A DNA stretch of 64,000 bases, from contig NZ_CP054931.1 in the NCBI RefSeq assembly GCF_013364355.1, positions 1,550,001 through 1,614,000 on the forward strand. Direction: 5' to 3'. A program made the translations under genes and the position numbers. The first letter of the stretch is position 1; every line of letters begins with the position of its first letter. The notes beneath the pieces were generated by a model. That model saw only the letters and a program-made list of their open reading frames with translations, searched no databases and was not told where the DNA came from. This DNA is from Stenotrophomonas sp. NA06056 (GTDB lineage: Bacteria; Pseudomonadota; Gammaproteobacteria; Xanthomonadales; Xanthomonadaceae). Shown here piece by piece: positions 51,207 to 59,808 of the stretch.

Positions 51207-51935
51207 GTGAAGGCCAGCAAGTCCGCCACGCTCAACCAGCGCATCCGCAGCGACCTGGAAAGCCGCATCCTCAGCGGGGAGTGGGCGCCGGGCTTCCGTA
51301 TTCCGTACGAGCACGAGCTGATGGAGCAGTACGGTTGCTCGCGGATGACGGTGAACAAGGTGCTGACGGCGCTGGCCGAGAGCGGCATGATCGAGCGCCG
51401 CCGACGAGCGGGTTCTTTTGTTGCTCGGCAGCCACCGCACCTGGAGCAGGTGGCGCTGGAAATCCCGGACATCGCGATGGAGGTTGGTTCGCGCGGGCAT
51501 CAGTACGGCTACCGCCTGCTGCAGCGCGAACTGCGCCTGGCCGAGTCAGCCAATGTCGGTGAAGTGGAACTGGCCGGCAGTGAACAGCTGCTGGCGATGC
51601 GCTGCCTGCATCTGGCCGACGGCCGGCCGCTGGCGCTGGAGCATCGCTTGATCAGCCCGGTCGGCGTGCCCGAGGTGCTGGAAGTGGACTTCAGTACCAC
51701 CGCACCGGGCAGCTGGCTGCTGCAGAACGTGTCGTGGACACGCGCCCAGCACCGCATCAGCGCCTGGGGCGCCGACGCGTCCACCGCCAAGCTGCTGGAC
51801 GTGAAGCCCGGTACCGCCTGCCTGGTGATCGAGCGCCTGACCTGGCGCGGCGAACAGCCGATCACCCGCGTGCGTCAGATGTTCCTGGGGGATGCCTGGG
51901 ATCTGGTCGCCCGCTTCGCGCCGGGCGCGCGATAG
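51207..51935 (+). CDS. hutC: Histidine utilisation repressor HutC (GntR family)
   Basis: 242 residues starting at GTG 51207. Winged helix-turn-helix: LNQRIRSDLESRILSGEWAPG, YEHELMEQYGCSRMTVNKVL and GMIERRRRAGSFV. The C-terminal UTRA domain (LAGSEQLLAMRCLHLADGRPLALEHRL, PGTACLVIERLTWRGEQPITRVRQMFLG) binds urocanate in homologues. It probably binds the AT-rich palindrome at 49764. A longer frame from 50871 overlaps hutF. Confidence 0.93.
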   Translation: MKASKSATLNQRIRSDLESRILSGEWAPGFRIPYEHELMEQYGCSRMTVNKVLTALAESGMIERRRRAGSFVARQPPHLEQVALEIPDIAMEVGSRGHQYGYRLLQRELRLAESANVGEVELAGSEQLLAMRCLHLADGRPLALEHRLISPVGVPEVLEVDFSTTAPGSWLLQNVSWTRAQHRISAWGADASTAKLLDVKPGTACLVIERLTWRGEQPITRVRQMFLGDAWDLVARFAPGAR

Positions 51936-52006
51936 GGGCGAAGACACCGTTCTCCGAGGCGGTACCGGCGCTGTCGTCTTGCGCTCTGTCGTTGCGTGTG
52001 TACGAT

Positions 52007-52204
52007 GTGTATGGTTCCTGCATCAAGAGCGGGGACCTTATCCGGGAGCTGGAAGCGGCGGGCTGGTCCTGCCGCCGTATCCGCGGATCCCATCATGTAT
52101 TCGTGCATCCGCACCGGCCTCACATCATCACCGTTCCGCATCCCAAAAAGGATCTGGGAAAAGGGTTGGTACAGGCATTGCGGAAGCTTGCGGGACTGAC
52201 GTAG
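52007..52204 (+). CDS. hicA: HicA-family mRNA interferase toxin
   Basis: About 65 residues, too short to be tracked as a separate long frame. It has the dsRBD-like HicA plan: SGDLIRELEAAGW, catalytic His in RIRGSHHVFVHP, and VPHPKKDLGKGLVQALRKLAG. The start is unclear: GTG 52007 (VYGSCIKSGDL) is the best choice and GTG 51998 an alternative, with no strong ribosome site. hicB follows after 9 bases. Such modules degrade mRNA when HicB is lost. Confidence 0.85.
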   Translation: MYGSCIKSGDLIRELEAAGWSCRRIRGSHHVFVHPHRPHIITVPHPKKDLGKGLVQALRKLAGLT

Positions 52205-52213
52205 GAAGCCCTC

Positions 52214-52606
52214 ATGCGATATCCAGTCTTGATCGAGGCCGGCGATGAACGTACCGCGTGGAGCGTGATCGTGCCGGATCTGCCCGGCTGCTTCTCGGCT
52301 GCCGACACGCTTGACGATGCGTTGACGTCTGCTGAGGAGGCGGCACTGGGATGGATCGATGCCGCGTTGGATGCAGGCCGCCCGATTCCGCGCCCTTCAT
52401 CGCCGCAGAAGGTTGTTGCCGAGGCCGATGAAACAACAGCGTGGATCCTCGCTTACATCTGCATCGATCCTTCTTTGCTGGACGACACCATCGAGCGGGT
52501 CAATATCAGCCTGCCGCGCCGCATCCTTGCGCGCCTGGATGCGCAGGCCAAGGCGGCAGGCGAGTCGCGCTCAAGTTACATCGCGCATCTGGCGGCACAG
52601 GGCTGA
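52214..52606 (+). CDS. hicB: HicB-family antitoxin
   Basis: 130 residues. N-terminal partial RNase-H-like fold (WSVIVPDLPGCFSAADTLDDALTSAEEA, characteristic HicB motif), and a C-terminal ribbon-helix-helix (RVNISLPRRILARLDAQAKAAGESRSSYI) that likely binds the operator. GGAAG before the ATG. It is 9 bases after hicA. Confidence 0.92.
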   Translation: MRYPVLIEAGDERTAWSVIVPDLPGCFSAADTLDDALTSAEEAALGWIDAALDAGRPIPRPSSPQKVVAEADETTAWILAYICIDPSLLDDTIERVNISLPRRILARLDAQAKAAGESRSSYIAHLAAQG

Positions 52607-52652
52607 CGACGCGGCGGCCGAGCTTGTGCCCGGCGCGAGACCCCTCATCCCA

Positions 52653-53675
52653 TCAATACGTCGCGCACTGCCGCCAGCGCACCGGCTCATCCACGCCGGG
52701 GCGGGCGTTGAGCTGCACACGTACGTTGCGCAGGGCGGGGTAGCGCAGCACTTCCTGGCACACGCGTGGCCACACCGTTTCCAGCTCGCCGGTACGGTTG
52801 ATGGCCAGCGTCTGCCGGGTCAGCCAAACACCGCTGGCGATGCCGGATTGCCCGGCCAGCGCGCGGGCCAGTTCAGCCTGGTAACGGTCCAGCGTGGCAG
52901 CGTCGGGGTTGGGATTGCTGCGCGCGTCGTCCGAGTTTTTCGGCGCGGGCGCGGGCGCGGCGGCCACGGTGGCAGGTGCGTCTGCGGCCTTGTCCGGCCC
53001 TTCGGGCGTCGGCAGGGGCTGTGCAGCCGGGGGCACGACGGGTGCGATGATGGGTGCCGGCGTTGGCTCCGCCTTCTCGCTGCGCAGGCCTTGCAGGCCA
53101 AGCCCGACCAGCAGGCCCAGCGTCACTGAAGCCAGTGCGGCGATGGCGATGCGGCGCAGCGCTTCATGGCGGGCGATGGCGCGCACGCGGGTGTCAACAT
53201 CGGTTGGCAGGTAGGGCTGCAGCAGCGGCCACAGGCGCGGACCATCGATCACTTCCACCGCCTGCTTCTCAGCAGCGGCCAGGCCATCACGCTCAACCCG
53301 GCCTTCAGTGATCAACATGCCGCCCTTGGCGCCCGCCAGTCGCGCGGCAGCGCCCAGTTCGTTCACCGCAGCGGTGCCGATGCGGTAGGCCAGGCCGTGC
53401 TTGCACGACACCCGCCAGGTGTTCGGGCCATCGCTGAGCAGGAAGTCGCTGCTCGGCTCACGGCTTTCCTCGTTCGGGTCCTGCAGCTCGCGCAGGCCGC
53501 GCTGCTCGCGCAGCATGCGCTTGATCAGGGTCGAGAACTCGCGCCAGTGCATGCCCGCCAAGGCCTGCAGGCCCAGTTGCATTTCGGTACGTCGGCGCTT
53601 GAACCACCAGAGGTAGACGGTGGCCAGGGCACAGGTAAACAGGGCCGACAGCAGGGCCAGAATCCAGGGAAGCAT
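52653..53675 (-). CDS. Membrane-anchored Mrr-like restriction-endonuclease-fold protein
   Basis: 340 residues. N-terminal membrane helix (LPWILALLSALFTCALATVYLWW), then a Mrr_cat-like domain at about residues 35-155 (MHWREFSTLIKRML, SSDFLLSDGPNTWRVSCKHGLAYRIG, AGAKGGMLITEGRV), a second membrane helix near residues 175-197, a Pro/Ala-rich linker, and a C-terminal soluble part. The core has SCKHG where Mrr enzymes have QCK, so catalytic competence is uncertain. No methylase or restriction partner is adjacent. Confidence 0.7.
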   Translation of the reverse strand: MLPWILALLSALFTCALATVYLWWFKRRRTEMQLGLQALAGMHWREFSTLIKRMLREQRGLRELQDPNEESREPSSDFLLSDGPNTWRVSCKHGLAYRIGTAAVNELGAAARLAGAKGGMLITEGRVERDGLAAAEKQAVEVIDGPRLWPLLQPYLPTDVDTRVRAIARHEALRRIAIAALASVTLGLLVGLGLQGLRSEKAEPTPAPIIAPVVPPAAQPLPTPEGPDKAADAPATVAAAPAPAPKNSDDARSNPNPDAATLDRYQAELARALAGQSGIASGVWLTRQTLAINRTGELETVWPRVCQEVLRYPALRNVRVQLNARPGVDEPVRWRQCATY

Positions 53676-53800
53676 GCAGGGCGACGACGGAAGGGGCGAA
53701 AACGGAAGCCCACAGTGTAAAGGGCCGACCGGTCGATTGCGTCAGGGTATCCCCGACAACAAGCGTGATGCAGCCCGCAGATCCGCACGCGCCAGACACG

Positions 53801-53866
53801 AAAAACCCGCCAATCCTGAAGCCGTGAGGGGAGGGAACAAACGGCAGCCGAAGCGATTGGCGGGTT
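53801..53866 (-). terminator. Long-loop intrinsic terminator for the phasin gene
   Basis: Perfect 12-bp arms AACCCGCCAATC (53804-53815) and GATTGGCGGGTT (53855-53866) separated by 39 bases. Read leftward it ends in a T-run (TTTTT from 53805 down), so it is an intrinsic terminator for the leftward phasin transcript. The long loop is unusual and could contain a small RNA or an internal structure. Confidence 0.75.
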
Positions 53867-53912
53867 CTACGCGATTGTCAACGAAAATTTATTGCGTTGC
53901 AACAAAGTCGGT

Positions 53913-54404
53913 TCAGGGCGTGCTGCCCGGCGACTGGTGGCTGCCTGGCGAGGGTGCATCGACATCGGTAGCAGCGCGATGTTCCAGCTTGGCCAAGCGG
54001 GCGGTCAGGGCATCGATGCGCGCTTCCAGTGCGGTCACTTGATCGGCGGTCGGCACGTGCAGGCGCTTGAGCACGCCCTGGACCTGGTCGTCGAACGCCT
54101 TGTTGACCTTGTCCCAGGTGCCGGAGGCCCTCTCGCGGGCTTCGTCCAGGGAGTGTTCGACGTTGTCGCGCCAGCCCGGCTCCTGCTCGCCGTTGCGCTC
54201 ACGGCGGCGGGCCTCCCAGGCTTCGCCTTCCTTCACCAGGCCATCGAAGAAGCGGCCTCCCTCTGCCTGCGCGCGCCCCAGGGCGCCCAGCCCGGCCAGC
54301 CAGACCTGCTGTGCCGAATCGCTCAGCCTGCGCGAAAAGCGCTCTGCCTGGTCGCCGAAGCCGGCATCGTCGTCGCGGCGGTCATCATTCTCGTAACGGT
54401 TCAT
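53913..54404 (-). CDS. Phasin-family / polyhydroxyalkanoate granule-associated protein
   Basis: 163 residues: acidic start, amphipathic helix with QQVWLAGLGALGRAQAEGGRFFDGLVKEG (the phasin core), and a C-terminal leucine-zipper-like ALEARIDALTARLAKLEHR. Matches PhaF/PhaI-type granule proteins, although no polyhydroxyalkanoate synthase gene is in the window. Tail is Ser/Pro rich. Upstream of another PHA-system gene on the same strand. Confidence 0.85.
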   Translation of the reverse strand: MNRYENDDRRDDDAGFGDQAERFSRRLSDSAQQVWLAGLGALGRAQAEGGRFFDGLVKEGEAWEARRRERNGEQEPGWRDNVEHSLDEARERASGTWDKVNKAFDDQVQGVLKRLHVPTADQVTALEARIDALTARLAKLEHRAATDVDAPSPGSHQSPGSTP

Positions 54405-54485
54405 CGCATTCCCCGGGGGAGTTGGGCCTGCCCCCGAGAGTAGCGCGCGCCGACGTTGCTGGGCCGTGATGGCCGCAGCGCAGGT

Positions 54486-54761
54486 TCAGCCCAGCTTTTC
54501 CTTCAGCACACGCTGGATCTCGCTTTCGACCATGCCCTTCATCGCCGACAGCAGGAAGCCCAGCTTGGCCGTTACCCGCACTGCGCCCGGCTGCAGTTCG
54601 ATCGCACCGTCCACGCCACTGCCGGAGAAGTTCAACACGTCTGCAGCCCACGAGGATTTCAGGCCGAAGCGTTCGCCCAGCTTGGCGGCAACCTGTTCGA
54701 TCGCTTCACGTGCCTGGGTGTCGGGCAGGCTGTGGGCGTGGCGGACATCGATGGTGGACAT
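54486..54761 (-). CDS. Polyhydroxyalkanoic acid system family protein
   Basis: 91 residues from ATG 54761 (AGGAG six bases upstream). Begins STIDVRHAHSLPDTQAREAIEQVAAKL and includes SAWAADVLNFSGSGVDGAIELQPG-type core, matching the small PHA granule-region family (TIGR02610-type/PHA_gran_rgn). Function is inferred from family association with PHA clusters. Its stop is 81 bases before the phasin start; both are leftward and probably co-expressed. Confidence 0.82.
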   Translation of the reverse strand: MSTIDVRHAHSLPDTQAREAIEQVAAKLGERFGLKSSWAADVLNFSGSGVDGAIELQPGAVRVTAKLGFLLSAMKGMVESEIQRVLKEKLG

Positions 54762-54886
54762 GCAGGCTCCTGGCGCAGGGCGGGGATCAATTGAGAGGGC
54801 GAGCATTGTGCGCATCGACAGCGCCCACGCCAAGCGCTCATCGCAGGTTCTTCTTCGTGGGCGGCCAACCTGCTAGGCTGCGCCGC

Positions 54887-55696
54887 GTGCAGAACCTGCT
54901 AGTTCACTTCAGTCAACAACAACAGCCCGACCAGCCCCTGCGGCCCGGGGTGCAGCGCATCGTGCGCCAGGCAAACGGCAGCGTACGCCTGGGTGATGCC
55001 GGCAATGGCGCGCTGCTGCTTGCGCAGTTCTGCATGGATGATCGCGGCCTTTGGCTGCAGGTCGGCAACGGTATCCGCGGCATCCATGTGAATGGTCGCC
55101 CGGTACGGCGCATGGCCCTGCTGCGGGCGGGTGACGCGGTCTACGTGGACGGTGTGGAGATGGTCCTGCAGGGCGAGGTCGACACCTTGTTGCAGGCACC
55201 GGCACCGGCAGCCAGCGTCGAAGGCAACGGTGACGAGCAGCGCCTGCTGCGCGGTGTGGGTGGCCTGCATCATGGCCGCAGTTACCCCCTGTCGCGCGCG
55301 CGGGTGATCGGCCGTGGCAGCGATGTCGACATCGAGATCGACGAGCCCGCCTTCGCCGACCAGCACGCGCGAGTGGAAGTACACGGCGAGCGGGTATTGC
55401 TGCGTGATCTGGGGAGTGCCGATGGCACCCGGGTCAACGGCGTCGCCGTGCGCCACTGCTGGCTGCAGGCCGGCGACCAGGTCGTGTTCGATGGCCAGCA
55501 CCGGTTCGTGCTGGAGGTACCGCATGACCCGCGTCGGCGCCCGCCGCTGGCCGATGACGAAGAAAGCGACGAAGCCGAGCAGGCGCCGGTGGTGCCGGTC
55601 GCCCCGCGTCGGGTCCGTCGCTGGCCGTGGCTGCTGGGCAGTGCGTTGCTCTTGGCCGCGGTGCTCAGCCTGCTGCTCTGGTTCGGCGCGCGCTGA
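54887..55696 (+). CDS. FHA-domain membrane protein
   Basis: 269 residues from GTG 54887. Two FHA-like segments: a weaker one at about residues 30-95 (GIHVNGRPVRRMALLRAGDAVYVDG) and a clear one at about 125-195 (ARVIGRGSDVDIEIDEPAFADQHARVEV, LRDLGSADGTRVNGVAV). These bind phosphothreonine. C-terminal hydrophobic helix (WPWLLGSALLLAAVLSLLLWFG) anchors it, so it is tail-anchored. No kinase is adjacent. The upstream frame to 54710 lacks start evidence. Confidence 0.82.
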   Translation: MQNLLVHFSQQQQPDQPLRPGVQRIVRQANGSVRLGDAGNGALLLAQFCMDDRGLWLQVGNGIRGIHVNGRPVRRMALLRAGDAVYVDGVEMVLQGEVDTLLQAPAPAASVEGNGDEQRLLRGVGGLHHGRSYPLSRARVIGRGSDVDIEIDEPAFADQHARVEVHGERVLLRDLGSADGTRVNGVAVRHCWLQAGDQVVFDGQHRFVLEVPHDPRRRPPLADDEESDEAEQAPVVPVAPRRVRRWPWLLGSALLLAAVLSLLLWFGAR

Positions 55697-55957
55697 TCTG
55701 CGTTCGCCGGATATGGCCCGGCGCTACCCCTGACGCGCGACGTGCCCTGCTCTGGCAGGTGCCAGCCGTGGTTGGCACATTCCCTCCGCGCTCATGACGC
55801 CTTCCGGCGTACGCCAACCAAGGTTGGCGGGTACCAGGACATCAGCCTCCCCCGGCGCGGCGAAATGGATTCCAATGAAACCAAATTTCCCTTGCGCCAC
55901 AAGGCCGCAAGGCTGGTGCAGTGCGGCATACTAGGGGTCTTGCCCCACAGGTGTGCC
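55697..55957. other. Leader region upstream of serC
   Basis: Contains an imperfect GTGCCAGC-type palindrome (55759-55778) and a perfect 8-bp hairpin CGCCAACC-AA-GGTTGGCG at 55812-55829. These are REP-like in form but lack the GTAG header. The serC promoter lies here but no clear -35/-10 pair is seen. Confidence 0.5.
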
Positions 55958-57043
55958 ATGACGCGCGCGTTCAACTTCAGTGCCGGCCCTGCAACGTTGC
56001 CGGAATCGGTCCTGCGCCAGGCGCAGGCGGAAATGCTGGACTGGCACGGTAGCGGTGCCTCCATCGTGGAAATGAGCCATCGCGGACCGGAATTCATGTC
56101 CGTGGCCGCCGAAGCCGAGGCAGACCTGCGTCGCCTGCTCGACATCCCCGAAGACTATGCGGTGCTGTTCCTGCCCGGTGGCGCCACTACCCAGCAGGCG
56201 TTGATCCCGCTCAACTTCGCCAGCCCCGGACAGCGTGCCGACTACGTGGTCAGCGGCCACTGGGGAAAGACTGCGGTCAAGCAGGCCGGTCCTTATGTGG
56301 ACGTCAACATCGCCGCCAGCAGCGAGGCCAACGGCTACCGCGCACTGCCCGAGCGCAGCAGTTGGCAGCTCTCGCCCGATGCCGCTTACGTGCACATCAC
56401 CGCCAACGAGACCATCCACGGCGTCGAGTTCCGTGATGTGCCCGAGACCGGCAACGTGCCGCTGGTGGCCGATTTCAGTTCGTCCATCGCCAGCGAGCCG
56501 CTGGATGTACGCCGCTACGGCGTCATTTACGCCGGTGCGCAGAAGAACCTGGGTCCGGTCGGCATCGCGGTGATGATCATCCGTCGCGACCTGCTGGAGC
56601 GCAGTGGCCAGCCGCGCGCGGACATCTTCGACTATCGCTCGCATGTCGCCCGCGATTCCATGCTCAACACGCCGCCTACCTGGAACTGGTACCTGGCCGG
56701 CCTGGTGTTCAAGTGGATGCTGGCCGAAGGCGGTGTGGTCGAGTTCGCCAAGCGCAACGCCGCCAAGGCCGCGCTGGTGTATGGCGCCATCGACGCGTCC
56801 GGCGGGTTCTACCGCAACGAAGTCGCGCATTCGGCGCGCTCGCGGATGAACATCCCGTTCTTCCTGCCCAATACCGATCTCGATGCACGCTTCGTCGCCG
56901 ATGCCAAGGCCGCCGGCCTGCTGGCGCTGAAGGGCCACAAGGTGGTGGGTGGCATCCGCGCCTCGCTTTACAACGCCATGCCGCTGGCCGGAGCTGAGGC
57001 GCTGGTCGCCTTCATGGCCGATTTCCAGCAGCGTCACGGCTGA
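55958..57043 (+). CDS. serC: Phosphoserine aminotransferase
   Basis: 361 residues starting at [19 protein letters not shown] (ATG 55958); an in-frame extension to 55742 has no support. PLP Lys is in [12 protein letters not shown], with LPGGATTQQ and the SRMNIPF end of the family. It converts 3-phosphohydroxypyruvate to phosphoserine for serine, and in Gammaproteobacteria also serves pyridoxine. pheA starts 51 bases downstream and aroA follows, giving serC-pheA-aroA. Confidence 0.96.
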   Translation: MTRAFNFSAGPATLPESVLRQAQAEMLDWHGSGASIVEMSHRGPEFMSVAAEAEADLRRLLDIPEDYAVLFLPGGATTQQALIPLNFASPGQRADYVVSGHWGKTAVKQAGPYVDVNIAASSEANGYRALPERSSWQLSPDAAYVHITANETIHGVEFRDVPETGNVPLVADFSSSIASEPLDVRRYGVIYAGAQKNLGPVGIAVMIIRRDLLERSGQPRADIFDYRSHVARDSMLNTPPTWNWYLAGLVFKWMLAEGGVVEFAKRNAAKAALVYGAIDASGGFYRNEVAHSARSRMNIPFFLPNTDLDARFVADAKAAGLLALKGHKVVGGIRASLYNAMPLAGAEALVAFMADFQQRHG

Positions 57044-57094
57044 GCAATGAACGGCGCGCATCGTCGGGTGCGCGCCCCGCAACAAGGAATTCCG

Positions 57095-58285
57095 ATGGCA
57101 AGCAAACCCAGCAAGAAGGCGTCGAAGAAGGCCGAACCGGCCAAGGACAGCGCCACCTCCAAGCCCAAGGGCAAGTCGAAGGCAACCGCAGTACCCACCC
57201 TGGCGCCACTGGCGCTGGCCGATGTGCGTTCGAAGATCGACCAGATCGACCGTGACATCCAGAGCCTGATCGCCGAGCGCGCCAACTTCGCCCACCAGGT
57301 CGGCAAGGCCAAGGGCAAGCTCGCCGCCGCCGTCGATTACTACCGCCCCGAGCGCGAAGCGCAGGTGCTGCGCATGGTGGTGGACCGTAACGAAGGCCCG
57401 CTCAGCGACGAAGTGCTGGTGCATGTCTACCGCGAAATCATGTCGGCCTGCCTGGCCCAGCAGGAGCCGCTGAAGATCGGCTACCTCGGCCCGGAAGGCA
57501 CCTTCAGCCAGCAGGCTGTGCTCAAGCACTTCGGCCGCTCGGCACTGGGCCTGCCGATGGCCAGCATCGAAGAAGTGTTCCAGGAAGTGGAAGCCGGCAA
57601 TGCCGACTTCGGCGTGGTGCCGGTGGAGAACTCGGGGCAGGGCACCATCCAGATCACCCTGGACATGTTCCTGACCTCCAACCTGAAGATCTGCGGCGAA
57701 GTGGAACTGCGCGTGCAGCAGTACCTGATGTCGCGCAGTGGTCGCATCGAGGACATCGAACGCGTCTACGGCCATCCGCAGTCGTTCATGCAGACCTCGG
57801 CATGGATGCGCGCCAACCTGCCCAAGGCCGAGAAGATCCCGGTGGCCAGCAACGCCGAAGGCGCGCGCCGTGCACGCAATGCCGATGATGCCGCGGCCAT
57901 TGGCGGCGAGAGCGCCGGCCACGTGTACGGCCTGAAGAAGGTGGTCACCAAGCCGATCCAGAACGATGCCGACAACACCACCCGTTTCCTGGTGGTGGGC
58001 CGCAACATCTTCCCGACCTCCGGCCACGACCGTACCTCGGTGCTGGTGTTCATCCATGACAAGCCCGGCGCGCTGTTCGACGTGCTCAGCCCGTTCGCGC
58101 GCCATGGCATCAGCATGAACCGCATCGAGTCGCGACCCTCGCACCACGGCAAGTGGGAATACGGCTTCTTCATCGACCTGGCCGGCCACATCGACGACGC
58201 ACCGATGCAGGCCGCATTGGCCGAACTGGAAGCGCACTCGGCGCAGATCAAGGTGCTTGGCTCCTATCCGGTCGCCGTGCCCTGA
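57095..58285 (+). CDS. pheA: Bifunctional chorismate mutase/prephenate dehydratase (P-protein)
   Basis: 396 residues from ATG 57095 (AAGGA seven bases upstream). An unusual Lys/Ala/Pro-rich N-terminal extension of about 40 residues comes first, then chorismate mutase (RSKIDQIDRDIQSLIAERANFA), prephenate dehydratase (GYLGPEGTFSQQA; LVPVENSGQGT-like GVVPVENSGQGT) and an ACT regulatory domain (ESRPSHHGKWEYGFFIDL). It makes phenylpyruvate. The extension is rich in basic residues like a nucleic-acid-binding tail; function unknown. Confidence 0.96.
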   Translation: MASKPSKKASKKAEPAKDSATSKPKGKSKATAVPTLAPLALADVRSKIDQIDRDIQSLIAERANFAHQVGKAKGKLAAAVDYYRPEREAQVLRMVVDRNEGPLSDEVLVHVYREIMSACLAQQEPLKIGYLGPEGTFSQQAVLKHFGRSALGLPMASIEEVFQEVEAGNADFGVVPVENSGQGTIQITLDMFLTSNLKICGEVELRVQQYLMSRSGRIEDIERVYGHPQSFMQTSAWMRANLPKAEKIPVASNAEGARRARNADDAAAIGGESAGHVYGLKKVVTKPIQNDADNTTRFLVVGRNIFPTSGHDRTSVLVFIHDKPGALFDVLSPFARHGISMNRIESRPSHHGKWEYGFFIDLAGHIDDAPMQAALAELEAHSAQIKVLGSYPVAVP

Positions 58286-58364
58286 GTGCTGCTGTTGCGG
58301 TGGCCATGGCCGCCGCCCCCTGATGCATCGCCGGCGCTGCCGGTGTTTACGGAATGATCGAACG

Positions 58365-59672
58365 ATGAGCAACGCGCAACACTGGATCGCCCGCAAGGGC
58401 CAGCCGCTGCAGGGCAGCCTGACCATTCCCGGCGACAAGTCGGTCTCGCACCGTTCGGTGATGTTCGCCGCGCTGGCTGATGGCACCTCGCATATCGAAG
58501 GCTTCCTGGAAGGTGAAGACACCCGCGCCACGGCGCGCATCTTCAGCCAGCTCGGCGTGCGCATCGAAACGCCCAGCCCGTCGCAGCGCATCGTGCATGG
58601 CGTCGGGATCGACGGCCTGCAGGCACCCAGCGCACCGCTGGATTGCGGCAACGCCGGTACCGGCATGCGCCTGCTGGCCGGCCTGCTGGCGGGCCAGGCG
58701 TTCGACTGCACGCTGATCGGCGACGAATCACTGTCCGGCCGCCCGATGCGCCGTGTCACCGGCCCACTGTCGCAGATGGGCGCGAAGATCGACACCGAGG
58801 AAGACGGCACGCCGCCGCTGCACGTGCATGGCGGGCAGTCGCTGCACGGCATCGACTTTGCCTCGCCGGTGGCCAGCGCGCAGATCAAATCTGCGGTGCT
58901 GTTGGCCGGCCTGTACGCGCATGGCGAGACCAGCGTGACCGAACCGCACCCGACCCGTGACTACACCGAGCGCATGCTGTCCGCGTTCGGCGTGGACATC
59001 GAATTCTCGCCGGGCAAGGCGCGCCTGCGTGGCGGCCAGCGCTTGCGCGCGACCGACATCGTGGTACCGGCCGACTTCTCCTCGGCCGCGTTCTTCCTGG
59101 TCGCGGCCAGCATCATTCCCGGTTCCGAGCTGCGGCTGAAGCAGGTCGGCCTCAATCCGCGCCGTACCGGCCTGCTGCACGCGCTGCGCCTGATGGGCGC
59201 GGACATCACCGAAGAGAATCCGGCAGAGCAGGGCGGCGAACCGGTGGCCGACCTGGTGGTGCGCTACGCGCCGCTGAAGGGTGCGCGGATTCCGGAGGAG
59301 CTGGTGCCGGACATGATCGACGAATTCCCGGCGTTGTTCGTTGCCGCTGCCGCTGCCGAAGGCCAAACCGTGGTGACCGGCGCCGCCGAGCTGCGGGTGA
59401 AGGAATCCGATCGTCTGGCGGCGATGGCGACCGGCCTGCGCGCACTGGGCATGCAGGTGGATGAAACCGAAGACGGCGCCACCCTGCACGGCGGCGTAGC
59501 GCTGGGCAGCGGCACCATCGAAAGCCACGGCGACCATCGTATTGCGATGGCCTTCGCCATTGCTGGCCAGATCAGCCATGGCGAAGTGCGTGTCAACGAC
59601 ATCGCCAACGTCGTAACGTCGTTCCCGGACTTCGATGGACTGGCCCGCAGCGCGGGCTTCAACCTGGCCTGA
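58365..59672 (+). CDS. aroA: 3-phosphoshikimate 1-carboxyvinyltransferase (EPSP synthase)
   Basis: 435 residues. Signature N-terminal GDKSVSHRSVMFAALADG and DCGNAGTGMRLLAGLLAG, and late LRVKESDRLAAMATGLRALG and ESHGDHRIAMAFAIAG. It joins shikimate-3-phosphate and PEP on the chorismate route; pheA uses the product. ATG 58365 starts MSNAQHW; 79 bases separate it from pheA. A hairpin follows at 59685-59705. Confidence 0.97.
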   Translation: MSNAQHWIARKGQPLQGSLTIPGDKSVSHRSVMFAALADGTSHIEGFLEGEDTRATARIFSQLGVRIETPSPSQRIVHGVGIDGLQAPSAPLDCGNAGTGMRLLAGLLAGQAFDCTLIGDESLSGRPMRRVTGPLSQMGAKIDTEEDGTPPLHVHGGQSLHGIDFASPVASAQIKSAVLLAGLYAHGETSVTEPHPTRDYTERMLSAFGVDIEFSPGKARLRGGQRLRATDIVVPADFSSAAFFLVAASIIPGSELRLKQVGLNPRRTGLLHALRLMGADITEENPAEQGGEPVADLVVRYAPLKGARIPEELVPDMIDEFPALFVAAAAAEGQTVVTGAAELRVKESDRLAAMATGLRALGMQVDETEDGATLHGGVALGSGTIESHGDHRIAMAFAIAGQISHGEVRVNDIANVVTSFPDFDGLARSAGFNLA

Positions 59673-59684
59673 TCGGCGTCGCAA

Positions 59685-59705
59685 CCGCCGGGCCACGCCC
59701 GGCGG
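59685..59705 (+). terminator. Hairpin after aroA
   Basis: Perfect 9-bp stem CCGCCGGGC / GCCCGGCGG, loop CAC; 13 bases after the aroA stop. No T-run follows. Confidence 0.5.
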
Positions 59706-59718
59706 ATCACATCGCCCG

Positions 59719-59742
59719 GTAGGTGCCGACCTTGGTCGGCAC
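59719..59742 (+). repeat. SMAG/REP element between aroA and the tonB-like gene
   Basis: GTAG-GTGCCGACC-TT-GGTCGGCAC, with a 9-bp perfect stem, between convergent genes. Confidence 0.88.
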
Positions 59743-59753
59743 GCTTCTCCCCA

Positions 59754-59780
59754 TAAAAAAACGGAGGCCGAAGCCTCCGT
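59754..59780 (-). terminator. Rho-independent terminator for the leftward tonB-like gene
   Basis: 8-bp stem ACGGAGGC-CGAA-GCCTCCGT followed, leftward, by a run of seven T (AAAAAAA on the plus strand). Classic intrinsic terminator 28 bases after the stop. Confidence 0.9.
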
Positions 59781-59808
59781 CGAAACATCACGAACCCCTC
59801 GTCCGCGA

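Noticed and set aside
55931..58888. A 985-codon leftward frame across serC, pheA and aroA
   Set aside because: Antisense shadow of three confident genes; composition and lack of motifs show it is not coding.
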